From Hydrogenovibrio crunogenus (GTDB taxonomy: Bacteria; Pseudomonadota; Gammaproteobacteria; Thiomicrospirales; Thiomicrospiraceae), in assembly GCF_004786015.1 (NCBI RefSeq), contig NZ_CP032096.1:1364001-1428000 (forward strand): a DNA stretch of 64,000 nt, in the 5' to 3' direction. This document shows positions 1-9,693 of this stretch, one piece after another; positions within the stretch are counted from its first letter, which is position 1, and every line of letters starts with the position of its first letter. The notes beneath the pieces were generated by a model. It had not been told where the DNA came from, searched no databases, and saw nothing but the letters and a program-made list of their open reading frames with translations. The translations under genes and the position numbers were made by a program.

Positions 1-103
1 TGGCAAGTGTTGTAATGCCTTTTTCCTTGGCAAGATCTACTAATGCTTTGGGTGTCAACGCCCCATCAGAAATACTGGTGTGACAATGAAAATCGACTTT
101 CAT
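1..103 (-). CDS. PHP-domain phosphoesterase, N-terminal fragment (RNase AM/TrpH-like)
   Basis: Only the first 34 residues lie in the window; the rest runs off the left edge. The peptide begins MKVDFHCHTSISDGALTP, the classic metal-binding HxH-containing N-terminal motif of PHP-domain phosphoesterases. An AGGAGCC ribosome-binding site sits just before the ATG at 101-103. In E. coli the homologous protein YciV (RNase AM) removes nucleotides from RNA 5' ends and also degrades adenosine 3',5'-bisphosphate. It is divergent from the septation-protein gene next to it, an arrangement seen in many gamma-proteobacteria. The family assignment is firm; which PHP subfamily is an inference from the neighbourhood. 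Confidence 0.7.
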   Translation of the reverse strand, partial: MKVDFHCHTSISDGALTPKALVDLAKEKGITTLA

Positions 104-290
104 AAGGCTCCTAAGAAAAAGGGAATACAGAGTAAAAGCGTGACTAAAATCGTAAAACACTCGGCTTTACCTTTCTTTCACGGGCAATCCCATATAAAAT
201 GCTGCTTTATACTCATTGAGAGAGTTGTCAGACTTTAACGAAAAACCACTCTTTTTATTATTCTATCAAACACAGCACAAAAGTATTCCA

Positions 291-935
291 ATGAAACTAT
301 TATTTGACCTTTTTCCCGTCATTCTTTTCTTTATCGCCTTTAAGCTTTACGGCATTTATGTCGCGACTGCCGTCGCAATCGTTGCATCAATTGTTCAGGT
401 AGCCTACGTTTATGCTAAAAACAAACGCGTTGAAAAGATGCACATTATTACGCTGGCACTGATTGTGATTCTCGGTGGCGCGACCTTAGTTCTGCAAGAC
501 GAAACGTTCATCAAATGGAAACCAACCGTCGTTAATTGGGGGTTTGCTTTGGTTTTCTTGGGCAGTCATTTTATTGGACAAAAACCGATTATCCGTCGAA
601 TGATGGATCAGGCGATTTCTTTACCAGATGCAGCTTGGATAAAACTCAGCTACATGTGGATCGCTTTCTTTATCTTTTCAGGAATTGCCAATATTTACGT
701 GGCTTATCAGTACGATACAGATACCTGGGTCAACTTCAAACTCTTCGGGTTGATGGGGTTAACACTGGCCTTTATCTTAATTCAAGGGGTGTATATCAGT
801 CGCTTCATAAAATCTACCGACACAGATCAAGTGGATGAAACGGAAGAGAAGATTATGGACAACACCATTGAAACCCTTGCTGAAGTGGAGCTGGACTCTG
901 TGGTTGAAACGAAACATGATTCTAAAAAGTCATAA
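291..935 (+). CDS. yciB: Inner-membrane septation protein A (YciB/IspZ family)
   Basis: A 214-residue polytopic inner-membrane protein. The start MKLLFDLFPVILFF matches the family N-terminus, so the ATG at 291 is preferred over an in-frame ATG at 216, whose extra 25 residues look unlike the family. About five to six hydrophobic segments are visible between residues 1 and 180, and family motifs such as LGSHFIGQKPIIRRMM and the W-rich loop before it are present. The C-terminal 35 residues are an acidic, hydrophilic tail that is longer than usual. Known members take part in cell-envelope synthesis and septation, but the biochemical activity is unclear. It is followed 28 bp later by the yciI-like gene, probably co-transcribed. 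Confidence 0.9.
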   Translation: MKLLFDLFPVILFFIAFKLYGIYVATAVAIVASIVQVAYVYAKNKRVEKMHIITLALIVILGGATLVLQDETFIKWKPTVVNWGFALVFLGSHFIGQKPIIRRMMDQAISLPDAAWIKLSYMWIAFFIFSGIANIYVAYQYDTDTWVNFKLFGLMGLTLAFILIQGVYISRFIKSTDTDQVDETEEKIMDNTIETLAEVELDSVVETKHDSKKS

Positions 936-963
936 TTTAGACCGTCGTTAGAGGAAAAACCCT

Positions 964-1263
964 ATGTTATATTCTATTTTTGCTTATGATGTTGAAGACA
1001 GCTTACCATTACGTGCAAAAGCACGCCCAGGCCATATCGCTCGCTTAAACGAAATGGCCGAAGCCGGCCGCTTGGTTTTGGCGGGACCTAATCCAGCCAT
1101 TGATTCTAACGAACCAGGCGAAGCCGGATTTACTGGCAGTTTAATTGTGGCGGAGTTTGACTCTATCGAAGAAGCTCAGGCCTGGGCAAATGCCGACCCC
1201 TATTTGGCGGCAGGCGTGTATGAAAAAGTGGAAGTCAAACCCTTTAAAAAGGTGCTTCCATAA
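964..1263 (+). CDS. yciI: YciI family protein
   Basis: A 99-residue soluble protein with the YciI fold signature: an N-terminal Tyr and Asp ([13 protein letters not shown]), the ARPGHIARL segment with the conserved His, and a C-terminal [15 protein letters not shown] stretch. The fold is a ferredoxin-like alpha/beta dimer related to muconolactone isomerase-type proteins; the exact function of YciI is unknown, although a His-Asp pair suggests an enzyme. It follows the yciB gene by 28 bp, as in many gamma-proteobacteria where yciA/yciB/yciI cluster. A near-copy of the window's recurrent palindrome (TCAGGCCTGG) encodes the Gln-Ala-Trp in the C-terminal half. Confidence 0.9.
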   Translation: MLYSIFAYDVEDSLPLRAKARPGHIARLNEMAEAGRLVLAGPNPAIDSNEPGEAGFTGSLIVAEFDSIEEAQAWANADPYLAAGVYEKVEVKPFKKVLP

Positions 1264-1319
1264 TCTTGTTTTTCCCGCTATGATGATACTCTCATTCAAG
1301 TTTTAAATAGGATTTAACC

Positions 1320-1781
1320 ATGTCGAATGTTGCTTATCTTATTCCCAAACGTAATCAAAAATTACAACTGGAAGCCGCTGATCCCGTTGAGTTGGTGGAA
1401 TATGATTTTGTACAGGTTCCTTTACTCGGGTGGACTTCCGCTGGGGAACCCATTCAAATGGAAATGGATTACGACACGGTTTCCGTACCTCAAAGCATGG
1501 TCCGCAAAGAAACCTTTGCCCTTCGCGTCAAAGGGAATTCCATGATTGAGGAAAACATTGAAGACGGAGACATTGTCATCATCGAACGCCGTTCAACGGC
1601 TGAAAATGGTGAATCCGTCGTGGTTCGCATCAATAATGAAGAAGTCACAATGAAAAAGTTTTATATTGAAAAAAACGGTATTCGACTTCAACCAGCCAAT
1701 GCTGACATGGAACCGATCTACATTACTAATGAAAATATAGAAATATTGGGCATTGTCACTGGTATTTTACGTCAACCTTAA
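1320..1781 (+). CDS. Stand-alone LexA-type S24 autoprotease domain (UmuD-like)
   Basis: The 153-residue protein aligns to the C-terminal half of LexA. An Ala41-Gly42 pair in the context SAGEP matches the LexA self-cleavage site, Ser74 in KGNSM is the nucleophile and Lys112 in VTMKK is the general base. The spacings (33 residues from Ala to Ser, 38 from Ser to Lys) are close to those of E. coli LexA (35 and 37). The 40 residues before the cleavage site are too short for the winged-helix DNA-binding domain and do not look like one. Size resembles UmuD, but no umuC lies nearby and the cleavage pair is Ala-Gly rather than Cys-Gly. It could be a UmuD-like factor or a RecA-responsive protein; function is unproven. 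Confidence 0.8.
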   Translation: MSNVAYLIPKRNQKLQLEAADPVELVEYDFVQVPLLGWTSAGEPIQMEMDYDTVSVPQSMVRKETFALRVKGNSMIEENIEDGDIVIIERRSTAENGESVVVRINNEEVTMKKFYIEKNGIRLQPANADMEPIYITNENIEILGIVTGILRQP

Positions 1782-1823
1782 ACTAACTTTTTTCAACTTT
1801 AACGAATTTAGTTTCCAAACCGA

Positions 1824-2333
1824 ATGAAAGCATCTCCTCAACCTATTACACTTCTAGTCACTGGTGGCACTTTGGACAAAGATTATCAGGCCACCAGCGG
1901 TGAGTTGATTTTTTCTGAAACCCACTTACCTAAATTACTGGAAGAAGCGAACAGCACCCTGCCAATTAAACTGAACGTTTTAATGCTCAAAGACAGCTTG
2001 GAGATGCTGGACTCAGATCGACAGAAAATTCTCGACGCTTGTCTGGAAAGCGCCACGGATAGAGTGGTTATTACTCATGGAACCGACACCATGACCGATA
2101 CCGCCTTATTCCTGAAAAACTCGCGTCAACTGACAGATAAAACCGTGGTTTTAACAGGAGCAATGCGCCCTTTTCAGCTTAATCAATCGGATGCTTCTTT
2201 CAACCTTGGCACAGCATTAATGGCTGCCCAACTCGCTTCTTCAGGGATTTATATTGCAATGAACGGTGAATTATTTGAAGCCAGCCAAGTCAGCAAAAAC
2301 CGACAACAAGGTATTTTTGAGCTACACACCTAA
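1824..2333 (+). CDS. Short asparaginase-domain protein
   Basis: A 169-residue protein holding only the N-terminal domain of L-asparaginases. The first catalytic Thr motif (LLVTGGTLDK, residues 10-19) and the second (THGTDTM, around residues 85-91) are both present, followed by TVVLTGAMRP and a conserved SDASFNLGTAL segment. The usual enzyme is about 330 residues, with a C-terminal domain helping to complete the active site between subunits. No continuation of that domain is evident after the stop, and short versions of this kind are known in proteobacteria, so it is probably not a recent truncation. Whether it hydrolyses asparagine cannot be told from sequence. Confidence 0.8.
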   Translation: MKASPQPITLLVTGGTLDKDYQATSGELIFSETHLPKLLEEANSTLPIKLNVLMLKDSLEMLDSDRQKILDACLESATDRVVITHGTDTMTDTALFLKNSRQLTDKTVVLTGAMRPFQLNQSDASFNLGTALMAAQLASSGIYIAMNGELFEASQVSKNRQQGIFELHT

Positions 2334-2413
2334 AAACTCTTGCTTTAAATCAACCCGAAATTAACTTTTTATCTTTCAAAGACCTATTTAGTGACAAGGA
2401 TTTTTACATTTCA

Positions 2414-3319
2414 ATGAAAGTGGCATTGGCTTATTTTGCAGTCATTTTAATTTGGGCAACAACGCCGTTGGCCATCCAGTGGAGTGGTCATGACAACTGG
2501 TTCGTCGGGGTGGCTGGTCGCATTTTAATCAGTGCAATTCTGATTATCCCGATTCTGATATGGATGACTCGTGTTCGCTTTTCTTTCCATTGGCGAGACA
2601 TCAAAATCTATTTGGCAGCGACCTTGGGGATGCTGGGAGGAATGACACCGATGTATTATGCTGCCCAGACCATGCCTTCTGGCTGGATTTCGCTTATTTT
2701 TGGCTTGACCCCTATCTTAACCGGAGTGTTTGCTTTCATTTTGTTAAAAAACTTACAACTGACATTGAGCAAATACATCGGCATACTGGTGAGCTTCGCA
2801 GGACTGTCAATTATTTTTATCCCTAAACTCAACTTTGCACCAGATCAGCAACTCTTGTTAGGCATGAGCCTGGCGGTATTAGGTGCGAGTTCTCATTCCC
2901 TCAGCACTGTGCTGGTCAAGAAACTGAACCATGGCGTGCCGAACACTCATATTGTCGCCGCCGCAGTCTGGCTGACGAGCTTTGTTTATCTACTGATTCA
3001 CCCGCAGTACCTTTATCAGTTACCCCAGTTATCTGAAAAATCTTTTTGGGCCATTACTTATCTTGGTGTGTTTGGCTCTTTGGTCGGATTTATTCTTTAT
3101 TATTATGTGCTCAAGCGCATCGATGCCATTCGGCTAGGGCTAATCACACTTATCACACCGATTATGGCGCTCTTTTTAGGCTATTTATTGAACAATGAAC
3201 CGCTTAATAGCCGTATCCTAACCGGTGCAGGCCTGGTAATTTTTGGCTTAATTTTGTTTGAATTCGGGCACCGTATTTCAAAAGAAAATTTAAAGCTATT
3301 AACATCCAGAACGCTTTAA
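2414..3319 (+). CDS. EamA/DMT-family transporter
   Basis: A 301-residue membrane protein with about ten hydrophobic segments in two EamA repeats (roughly residues 5-135 and 150-285). The opening ILIWATTPLAIQWSG and the second-repeat GVFGSLVGFILYYYVLKR segment are typical of the drug/metabolite exporter family. Members export amino acids, nucleobases or other small metabolites from the cytoplasm; the substrate here is not evident. It is followed 30 bp downstream by a small DUF3817 membrane-protein gene, so the two may be co-transcribed. Confidence 0.88.
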   Translation: MKVALAYFAVILIWATTPLAIQWSGHDNWFVGVAGRILISAILIIPILIWMTRVRFSFHWRDIKIYLAATLGMLGGMTPMYYAAQTMPSGWISLIFGLTPILTGVFAFILLKNLQLTLSKYIGILVSFAGLSIIFIPKLNFAPDQQLLLGMSLAVLGASSHSLSTVLVKKLNHGVPNTHIVAAAVWLTSFVYLLIHPQYLYQLPQLSEKSFWAITYLGVFGSLVGFILYYYVLKRIDAIRLGLITLITPIMALFLGYLLNNEPLNSRILTGAGLVIFGLILFEFGHRISKENLKLLTSRTL

Positions 3320-3349
3320 ACAAACAGATTAAAACCACAAGGAAACAGG

Positions 3350-3652
3350 ATGACACTGGTAAGATGGATGGCGATATTGGAAGGAACTTCTCTACTGGCT
3401 TTGCTGTTTATTGCCATGCCATTAAAGTATCAATTCGGTTATCCGGAAGCGGTACGTTGGGTTGGACAAGCACACGGAATACTCTTTCTTGCCTTTAATG
3501 CTGTGTTGTTTGGTTATGCCTTAAAAGGGGGTTTAACAGAAATTCAGGCCTTTAAGGGTTTTCTTGCCTCATTCATCCCTTTCGGCACGTTTGTTTATAA
3601 AGCCACGACACTGAAAACGATTCGCGCGCAATCCACAAGACCTGAAGGTTAA
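3350..3652 (+). CDS. DUF3817 small membrane protein
   Basis: A 100-residue protein with three probable membrane segments (residues about 7-24, 42-60 and 70-85). The pattern MTLVRWMAILEGTSLLALLF followed by a central VGQAHGILFLAFN motif and an F-P-F-G-T segment is typical of the DUF3817 family, whose function is unknown. It follows the EamA transporter by 30 bp and precedes a convergent gene, darP. Confidence 0.8.
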   Translation: MTLVRWMAILEGTSLLALLFIAMPLKYQFGYPEAVRWVGQAHGILFLAFNAVLFGYALKGGLTEIQAFKGFLASFIPFGTFVYKATTLKTIRAQSTRPEG

Positions 3653-3662
3653 CGCGCCTCTC

Positions 3663-3680
3663 GAGTGGTGCTTACCACTC
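3663..3680. terminator. Short inverted repeat between convergent genes
   Basis: A perfect 7-bp stem (GAGTGGT/ACCACTC) with a 4-base loop spans the end of darP (minus strand) and the gap to the DUF3817 gene. No T-run follows on either side, so intrinsic termination is only possible, not clear. Confidence 0.35.
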
Positions 3681-4217
3681 AAGACCTTTTAGATATTGGA
3701 AAATCGCTCGGTAAGATTTCGGCGGTTTATTTTGTTCCGATTCTTTTTGAGCATTTCGAATCCATTGGCGCAGTTGCGTACGATCCGCATGGGTATACAA
3801 CTGCATGAATTCATTCAACGCTTCATCTCCTTCGGAGACCAGACGATCACGCCATTTCTCCAAACGATGGAAATGCGCCGCTTGTTGTTTGGATTTTTGC
3901 TCTATTTCAAATAAACGCTGTTTAATTTGAGTGATTAAATCTTCATTTTTTCTTAAGTACTTACCGATATACAATTTTTGGCGCTTAATAGCCGGTCCGT
4001 TTCTCATTTCTTTCAGTAACAAGATAGCTTTAAGCAAATCATCCGGCAAGTTAAACGTCTTTAAAGTTGAAGGGGAATACTCCGATAACTGCTCACCTAA
4101 ATCGGTAACCGCCTGGGCAGCTTTTTTGATATCCGTTCGGCTTTCAAACTCTTCTTGTTCCCAATCAGGTGTTTCTTTTTTTTGTTTGGTTCTGTTTACG
4201 TTACGAGGTCTGACCAT
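3672..4217 (-). CDS. darP: Ribosome-associated protein DarP (YjgA)
   Basis: A 181-residue, highly charged cytoplasmic protein, close to the 183 residues of E. coli YjgA. The N-terminus is a basic/acidic tail (NRTKQKKETPDWEQEEFESR), followed by a helical domain with the family signature KTFNLPDDLLKAILLLKEM. The late-assembly factor DarP binds pre-50S particles and aids 23S peptidyl-transferase-centre maturation in E. coli. The gene is followed by a convergent neighbour and sits 70 bp downstream of ligA on the same strand. Confidence 0.88.
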   Translation of the reverse strand: MVRPRNVNRTKQKKETPDWEQEEFESRTDIKKAAQAVTDLGEQLSEYSPSTLKTFNLPDDLLKAILLLKEMRNGPAIKRQKLYIGKYLRKNEDLITQIKQRLFEIEQKSKQQAAHFHRLEKWRDRLVSEGDEALNEFMQLYTHADRTQLRQWIRNAQKESEQNKPPKSYRAIFQYLKGLEW

Positions 4218-4287
4218 ATCGGTTCCATTATTGGGGTTATTTATATTTATAAGCGATCAAAGATAAGACGGTTTAAGCGTTTTAACT

Positions 4288-6312
<2,025 letters not shown>

Positions 6313-7221
6313 TTATATGGCTGAAGATTCATAAGCCACCGCGGCATCGCGCATGGCTTGCAAGTCAGATTCTTTCAATAAGTGTCGATTTGCATCATAA
6401 AGACGCCCATTCAAACGCTGCGAAATCTTGCGAGACATCATAATCATGTCATGCATTACTGCTGGAGCTTTAACGGTAGTTGGTAATTCCAATATCAAAA
6501 CCACGCCTACTGTTTTAAGCTCACTGTTGGTAGGCTGATCTAACGGGAAAGTTCCAGGCTCTATCAAATTGGCTACACGGATTATCTCATTTCCCATCGA
6601 GTCATTTTTAACAAAAATACCTGTCTCTGAAGGTACCAGCCCAACCCCTTGTAAGGTTTGGTTGACTTTCGGCCACAGAAAATCATCCGTTCCCATGACA
6701 ATAATGGCAAAAACTTGAGGCTCTTTTTGCTCAACATCAGCGTCAGACTCCGCTTTTTGAATACCTTCTTCAGGTATCCCAAAGCTGGGCTCATAGTCAG
6801 AAGCAGAAGCTGGTTCGCCTTCCGAGCCAATTGGCTTCATGTCCTCAACTTCCAACACCACATGTTTTGGCTTACGATGAGTCTCTATGTCGGCTTCCGT
6901 AGCGCCTTCTGCCGCCTTACTTTCCTTAGGCTTTTCTACCTCAAACTCTTGACCGAACGACAAGCCTAGCTGGGACTCTGGAACCTGCTCTGCCTCGTCT
7001 TCAACATGTAAACGATTTTGTGTTCGACTGGAAAGTGGAATGTGTGCTTCCCCCAACTCCTTTAAGGCGTTATAAGCATCTTGACGGGACGTGTTTTCTT
7101 TCGTCTCCGTCTCGTCTTGTGCTGTGTTATCGCTGTTGCGAGCTTTGACTTTTTGTAAAATATAAAGCCCAACAATGACAATAATTGCAAATATCAATAA
7201 TACTTGTTGCAATTCGTTCAT
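6313..7221 (-). CDS. zipA: Cell-division protein ZipA
   Basis: 302 residues in the normal ZipA layout: an N-terminal single membrane helix (LQQVLLIFAIIVIVGLYIL, residues 4-22) without a signal peptide, a long charged low-complexity linker (about residues 25-155), and a globular C-terminal ZipA domain (about residues 165-300) that binds the FtsZ tail. The C-terminal domain shows EPGTFPLDQP and GVVLILELPTT, as in the family. ZipA anchors the FtsZ ring to the inner membrane. It is upstream of ligA on the same strand and divergent from the FGGY kinase gene. Confidence 0.93.
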   Translation of the reverse strand: MNELQQVLLIFAIIVIVGLYILQKVKARNSDNTAQDETETKENTSRQDAYNALKELGEAHIPLSSRTQNRLHVEDEAEQVPESQLGLSFGQEFEVEKPKESKAAEGATEADIETHRKPKHVVLEVEDMKPIGSEGEPASASDYEPSFGIPEEGIQKAESDADVEQKEPQVFAIIVMGTDDFLWPKVNQTLQGVGLVPSETGIFVKNDSMGNEIIRVANLIEPGTFPLDQPTNSELKTVGVVLILELPTTVKAPAVMHDMIMMSRKISQRLNGRLYDANRHLLKESDLQAMRDAAVAYESSAI

Positions 7222-7304
7222 CCAGCACTTCCCTTAATTTTTTTTGAGTTGATAGAATACAATCTGAATGTAGAAAATTTTACTTTAATTTCACCATAAA
7301 GAAA

Positions 7305-7337
7305 AGTGAAGACACCTTTTAATCTGGTGTCTTCACT
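7305..7337. promoter_or_regulatory. Perfect 12-bp inverted repeat in the divergent zipA/FGGY-kinase spacer
   Basis: Arms at 7305-7316 and 7326-7337 (AGTGAAGACACC and its exact complement) with a 9-base loop. On the plus strand a T-rich run begins about four bases after the second arm (7341-7347), so the hairpin could act as an attenuator in the leader of the kinase gene, or as an operator for either divergent gene. A possible sigma-70-like pair (TTGATA, 16 bp, TAGAAA) lies upstream near 7248-7275. Function is inferred. Confidence 0.5.
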
Positions 7338-7351
7338 GATATTTTTTAAAT

Positions 7352-7367
7352 AACGTGGGAAGACGTT
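7352..7367 (+). promoter_or_regulatory. Small hairpin with the ribosome-binding site in its loop
   Basis: AACGT at 7352-7356 pairs with ACGTT at 7363-7367; the loop GGGAAG is the ribosome-binding site of the FGGY kinase gene, whose ATG is at 7370. The stem is only 5 bp, so it may be chance or a weak thermosensitive or structural control. Confidence 0.3.
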
Positions 7368-7369
7368 GA

Positions 7370-8680
7370 ATGCATAAATCCTCAAACCATTCTGAATTTA
7401 TTTTAGGAATTGATGTCGGCACGTCTGGTATGCGTGCGGTAGTTGTTGAATCAAAAGGTTTTTCTGAAGAAAAGATTGTATTCAGCACCACCGTCACCAT
7501 GCCATTTCCAGAACGGACAAGCAACCAAAGTGAACAAAATCCAGCAATTTGGTTAATGACGTTAGAAAAATTATTTTCTCAATTACAAAGCTTCAACAAC
7601 GTTTCCAAGATAACCAAACTGGTTTTAGATGCGACCTCCTCCACTGTTTTATTGTGCGATCAGAATGGCACACCGAAAACGCCCGCCTTGATGTATGACG
7701 ATAAACGGGCACAAACACAAGCGAACCTCATCAAAAAAGCGGGGCCAAATGAAAGTGGGGCTCATGGTGCTTCCAGCACTTTGGCTAAGGTCTTGTGGCT
7801 GGAAAACCATCTTCAAGCCACTCAGAGTCAACAGGACTTAAATGCATATTTCATTTGCCATCAAATTGATTTCTTAAATTATTTTTTGACCGGAAAGACA
7901 AACATAACCGATGAAAACAATGCCCTTAAGTTAGGCTATGACTCGATGCGCCAAGGTTGGCCAGAGTGGGTCAAAAAACTTGTCTCTATTCCGCTTCCCG
8001 ATGTGGTCGCCCCGGGCACAGAATTGGCTAAAATTCAACCAGGCCTGACTCAGCAATATGGATTTAACCCCAATCTGATGGTATACACCGGCACCACCGA
8101 TAGCATTGCCGCTTTTCTAGCCTCTGGCGCAAATCAAGTAGGCGATGCGGTCACATCTTTAGGATCCACATTAGCCATCAAACTTCTATCAGACCAGCCT
8201 GTTTTTGCCCCTCAATATGGGATCTACAGTCACCGCTTAAAGGGACAATGGTTAGTTGGTGGAGCTTCAAATGCAGGCGGTGCAGTATTGTTAAAATATT
8301 TTGCATTAGACACGTTGATTGAACTCCTCCCACAGATCCACATCGACAAACCAACACACTTACATTACTACCCATTGCTAGAACCAGGAGAGCGTTTTCC
8401 CATCTCGAATGCAAAGCTTCCACCCAAATTAACACCCAGACCGGATTCAGATATTGAGTTTTTACAGGCCATTATAGAAGGGTTAGTAGAAATTGAGGTG
8501 TTGGCTTATGAACGACTCTCTGAACTGGGAACCCCCAAAGTAAAAAGAATTTTTACCGCAGGTGGCGGATTAAAAAATGCAGTTTGGATGACGCTTCGAG
8601 CGCAACAACTCGCAGCTGAAATTGAACCGGCCAACAACACTGATGCCGCTTTCGGGGTCACTCGTTTAATCTCCAAATAA
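7370..8680 (+). CDS. FGGY-family carbohydrate kinase, possibly D-ribulokinase
   Basis: 436 residues, shorter than typical xylulokinases (about 490-520). The N-terminal phosphate-1 motif is FILGIDVGTSGMRAVVVE (residues 10-27); the substrate/adenosine region includes TGTTDSIAAF, SLGSTLAIKL and the C-terminal GGGLKNAVWMTLRAQQLA. The closest remembered relatives of this length are the short D-ribulose kinases of cyanobacteria and plant plastids, which would make ribulose 5-phosphate, a Calvin-cycle intermediate; this is inference. The minus-strand gene just after is a CbbY-type phosphatase, consistent with a Calvin-cycle setting. The leader carries hairpins (7305-7337 and 7352-7367). The ATG follows a GGGAAG ribosome-binding site. 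Confidence 0.8.
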   Translation: MHKSSNHSEFILGIDVGTSGMRAVVVESKGFSEEKIVFSTTVTMPFPERTSNQSEQNPAIWLMTLEKLFSQLQSFNNVSKITKLVLDATSSTVLLCDQNGTPKTPALMYDDKRAQTQANLIKKAGPNESGAHGASSTLAKVLWLENHLQATQSQQDLNAYFICHQIDFLNYFLTGKTNITDENNALKLGYDSMRQGWPEWVKKLVSIPLPDVVAPGTELAKIQPGLTQQYGFNPNLMVYTGTTDSIAAFLASGANQVGDAVTSLGSTLAIKLLSDQPVFAPQYGIYSHRLKGQWLVGGASNAGGAVLLKYFALDTLIELLPQIHIDKPTHLHYYPLLEPGERFPISNAKLPPKLTPRPDSDIEFLQAIIEGLVEIEVLAYERLSELGTPKVKRIFTAGGGLKNAVWMTLRAQQLAAEIEPANNTDAAFGVTRLISK

Positions 8681-8712
8681 AAAAGCCCTTCTACAAAATA
8701 AAGGGGCTTTTC
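8681..8712. terminator. Bidirectional intrinsic terminator (FGGY kinase / CbbY)
   Basis: Arms AAAAGCCCTT and AAGGGGCTTTT (one mismatch/bulge) with a 10-base AT-rich loop lie between the two convergent genes. The stem is flanked by A- and T-runs on both sides, so it can stop transcription from either direction. Confidence 0.85.
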
Positions 8713-8747
8713 TATACCAAACTCTGAAAGTTTAGAAAACTTGAACT

Positions 8748-9509
8748 TTAAACTTCGGCAATCATTTTAACCAAGTCTAAATCCAAATAGGTTTTACCTT
8801 TGGCGTCACCCGATAATACCTCAAATGGTTCATCAGGCTCCCCCATATGATTCAATACCAATTCCGCTTGTGAAAAATCATCATTTTTGGTGTATTCATT
8901 AATTGTGACGATGGTACGGAGATTCGCTCCAGCAGACGACAAAATCCCGTTATAGGAATCTTCAAAAGCAATCGCTTGTTCTGGCTTCAAATTCATCTGC
9001 TCTAACGCCCAATCATAAATGTCCGGAGCTGGTTTTTTCGCAGGAACAATATCTCCCGCTGCAATCACTTCAAACCATGATTCTGAATCCGGTCCTAACG
9101 TATTCGTCAACAATGCAGTGACATTCTCAGGGGTAGTGGTTGTTACCACTGCCATACGCATACCGGTTTCCCGCGCTTCATTAATGAGACGTTCAACGCC
9201 TGTTCTTAAAGGAATTTTACCTTCACCCATTAACTGCGTATAAAACTTAGTTTTAGCCGCATGCAAGTCTTTGACAAACTGATCGTAATCATCCGGCTTT
9301 TGAAAAGCGGTATTAAATTTTTCTAAATAAAAACGAATACGTTCTTTACCACCTGTAACGGCTAATAATTCTCCATATAGACTTTCTGACCAATCCCAGT
9401 CCAGCCCAGCTTCTTCAAAAGCCATATTAAACGCAATTCGATGTCCATCCCTCTCTGTATCGGAAAGAGTCCCATCCACGTCAAACAACAAAGCTTGTAG
9501 TTCTGCCAT
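8748..9509 (-). CDS. cbbY: CbbY-type HAD hydrolase
   Basis: 253 residues from the ATG at 9509 (MAELQALLFDVDGTLSDTE); an upstream in-frame ATG at 9515 leaves too little space for the AAGGA ribosome-binding site. HAD motifs are complete: DVDGTLSDTE near the start (Asp10, Asp12), the VVTTTT motif II, the Lys in AKKPAPDIY, and EDSYNGI motif IV. The cap insert carries ERDGHRIAFNMAFEEAGL typical of CbbY. In Rhodobacter, CbbY is a xylulose-1,5-bisphosphatase that removes an inhibitor of Rubisco. No other Calvin-cycle gene is in the window, so an autotroph is suggested but not proven; some CbbY relatives act on other sugar phosphates. Confidence 0.85.
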   Translation of the reverse strand: MAELQALLFDVDGTLSDTERDGHRIAFNMAFEEAGLDWDWSESLYGELLAVTGGKERIRFYLEKFNTAFQKPDDYDQFVKDLHAAKTKFYTQLMGEGKIPLRTGVERLINEARETGMRMAVVTTTTPENVTALLTNTLGPDSESWFEVIAAGDIVPAKKPAPDIYDWALEQMNLKPEQAIAFEDSYNGILSSAGANLRTIVTINEYTKNDDFSQAELVLNHMGEPDEPFEVLSGDAKGKTYLDLDLVKMIAEV

Positions 9510-9619
9510 TATCATATTCCTTATATTTTTTAAGTATTTAAATTTTAAAACTGCGCCTATTAAAGCGTATTTACACAAATTTGCAACATTGAATTCATTT
9601 AGATATAAAAAAAATTATG

Positions 9620-9648
9620 TTGTCACTTTTTTTAAAAGTTGGTATAAA
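9620..9648 (+). promoter_or_regulatory. Sigma-70-type promoter of dksA
   Basis: A -35 box TTGTCA (9620-9625) and a -10 box TATAAA (9643-9648) are separated by exactly 17 bp. They sit about 45 bp before the dksA start. Confidence 0.75.
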
Positions 9649-9693
9649 ACGCAGTTAGATTTTTTAATAAGAACAACAAAAAAAGGGAAGGTT

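Noticed and set aside
1264-1319. SOS (LexA) box before the S24-domain gene
   Set aside because: No CTG-N10-CAG-like pattern is seen in the 56-bp gap.
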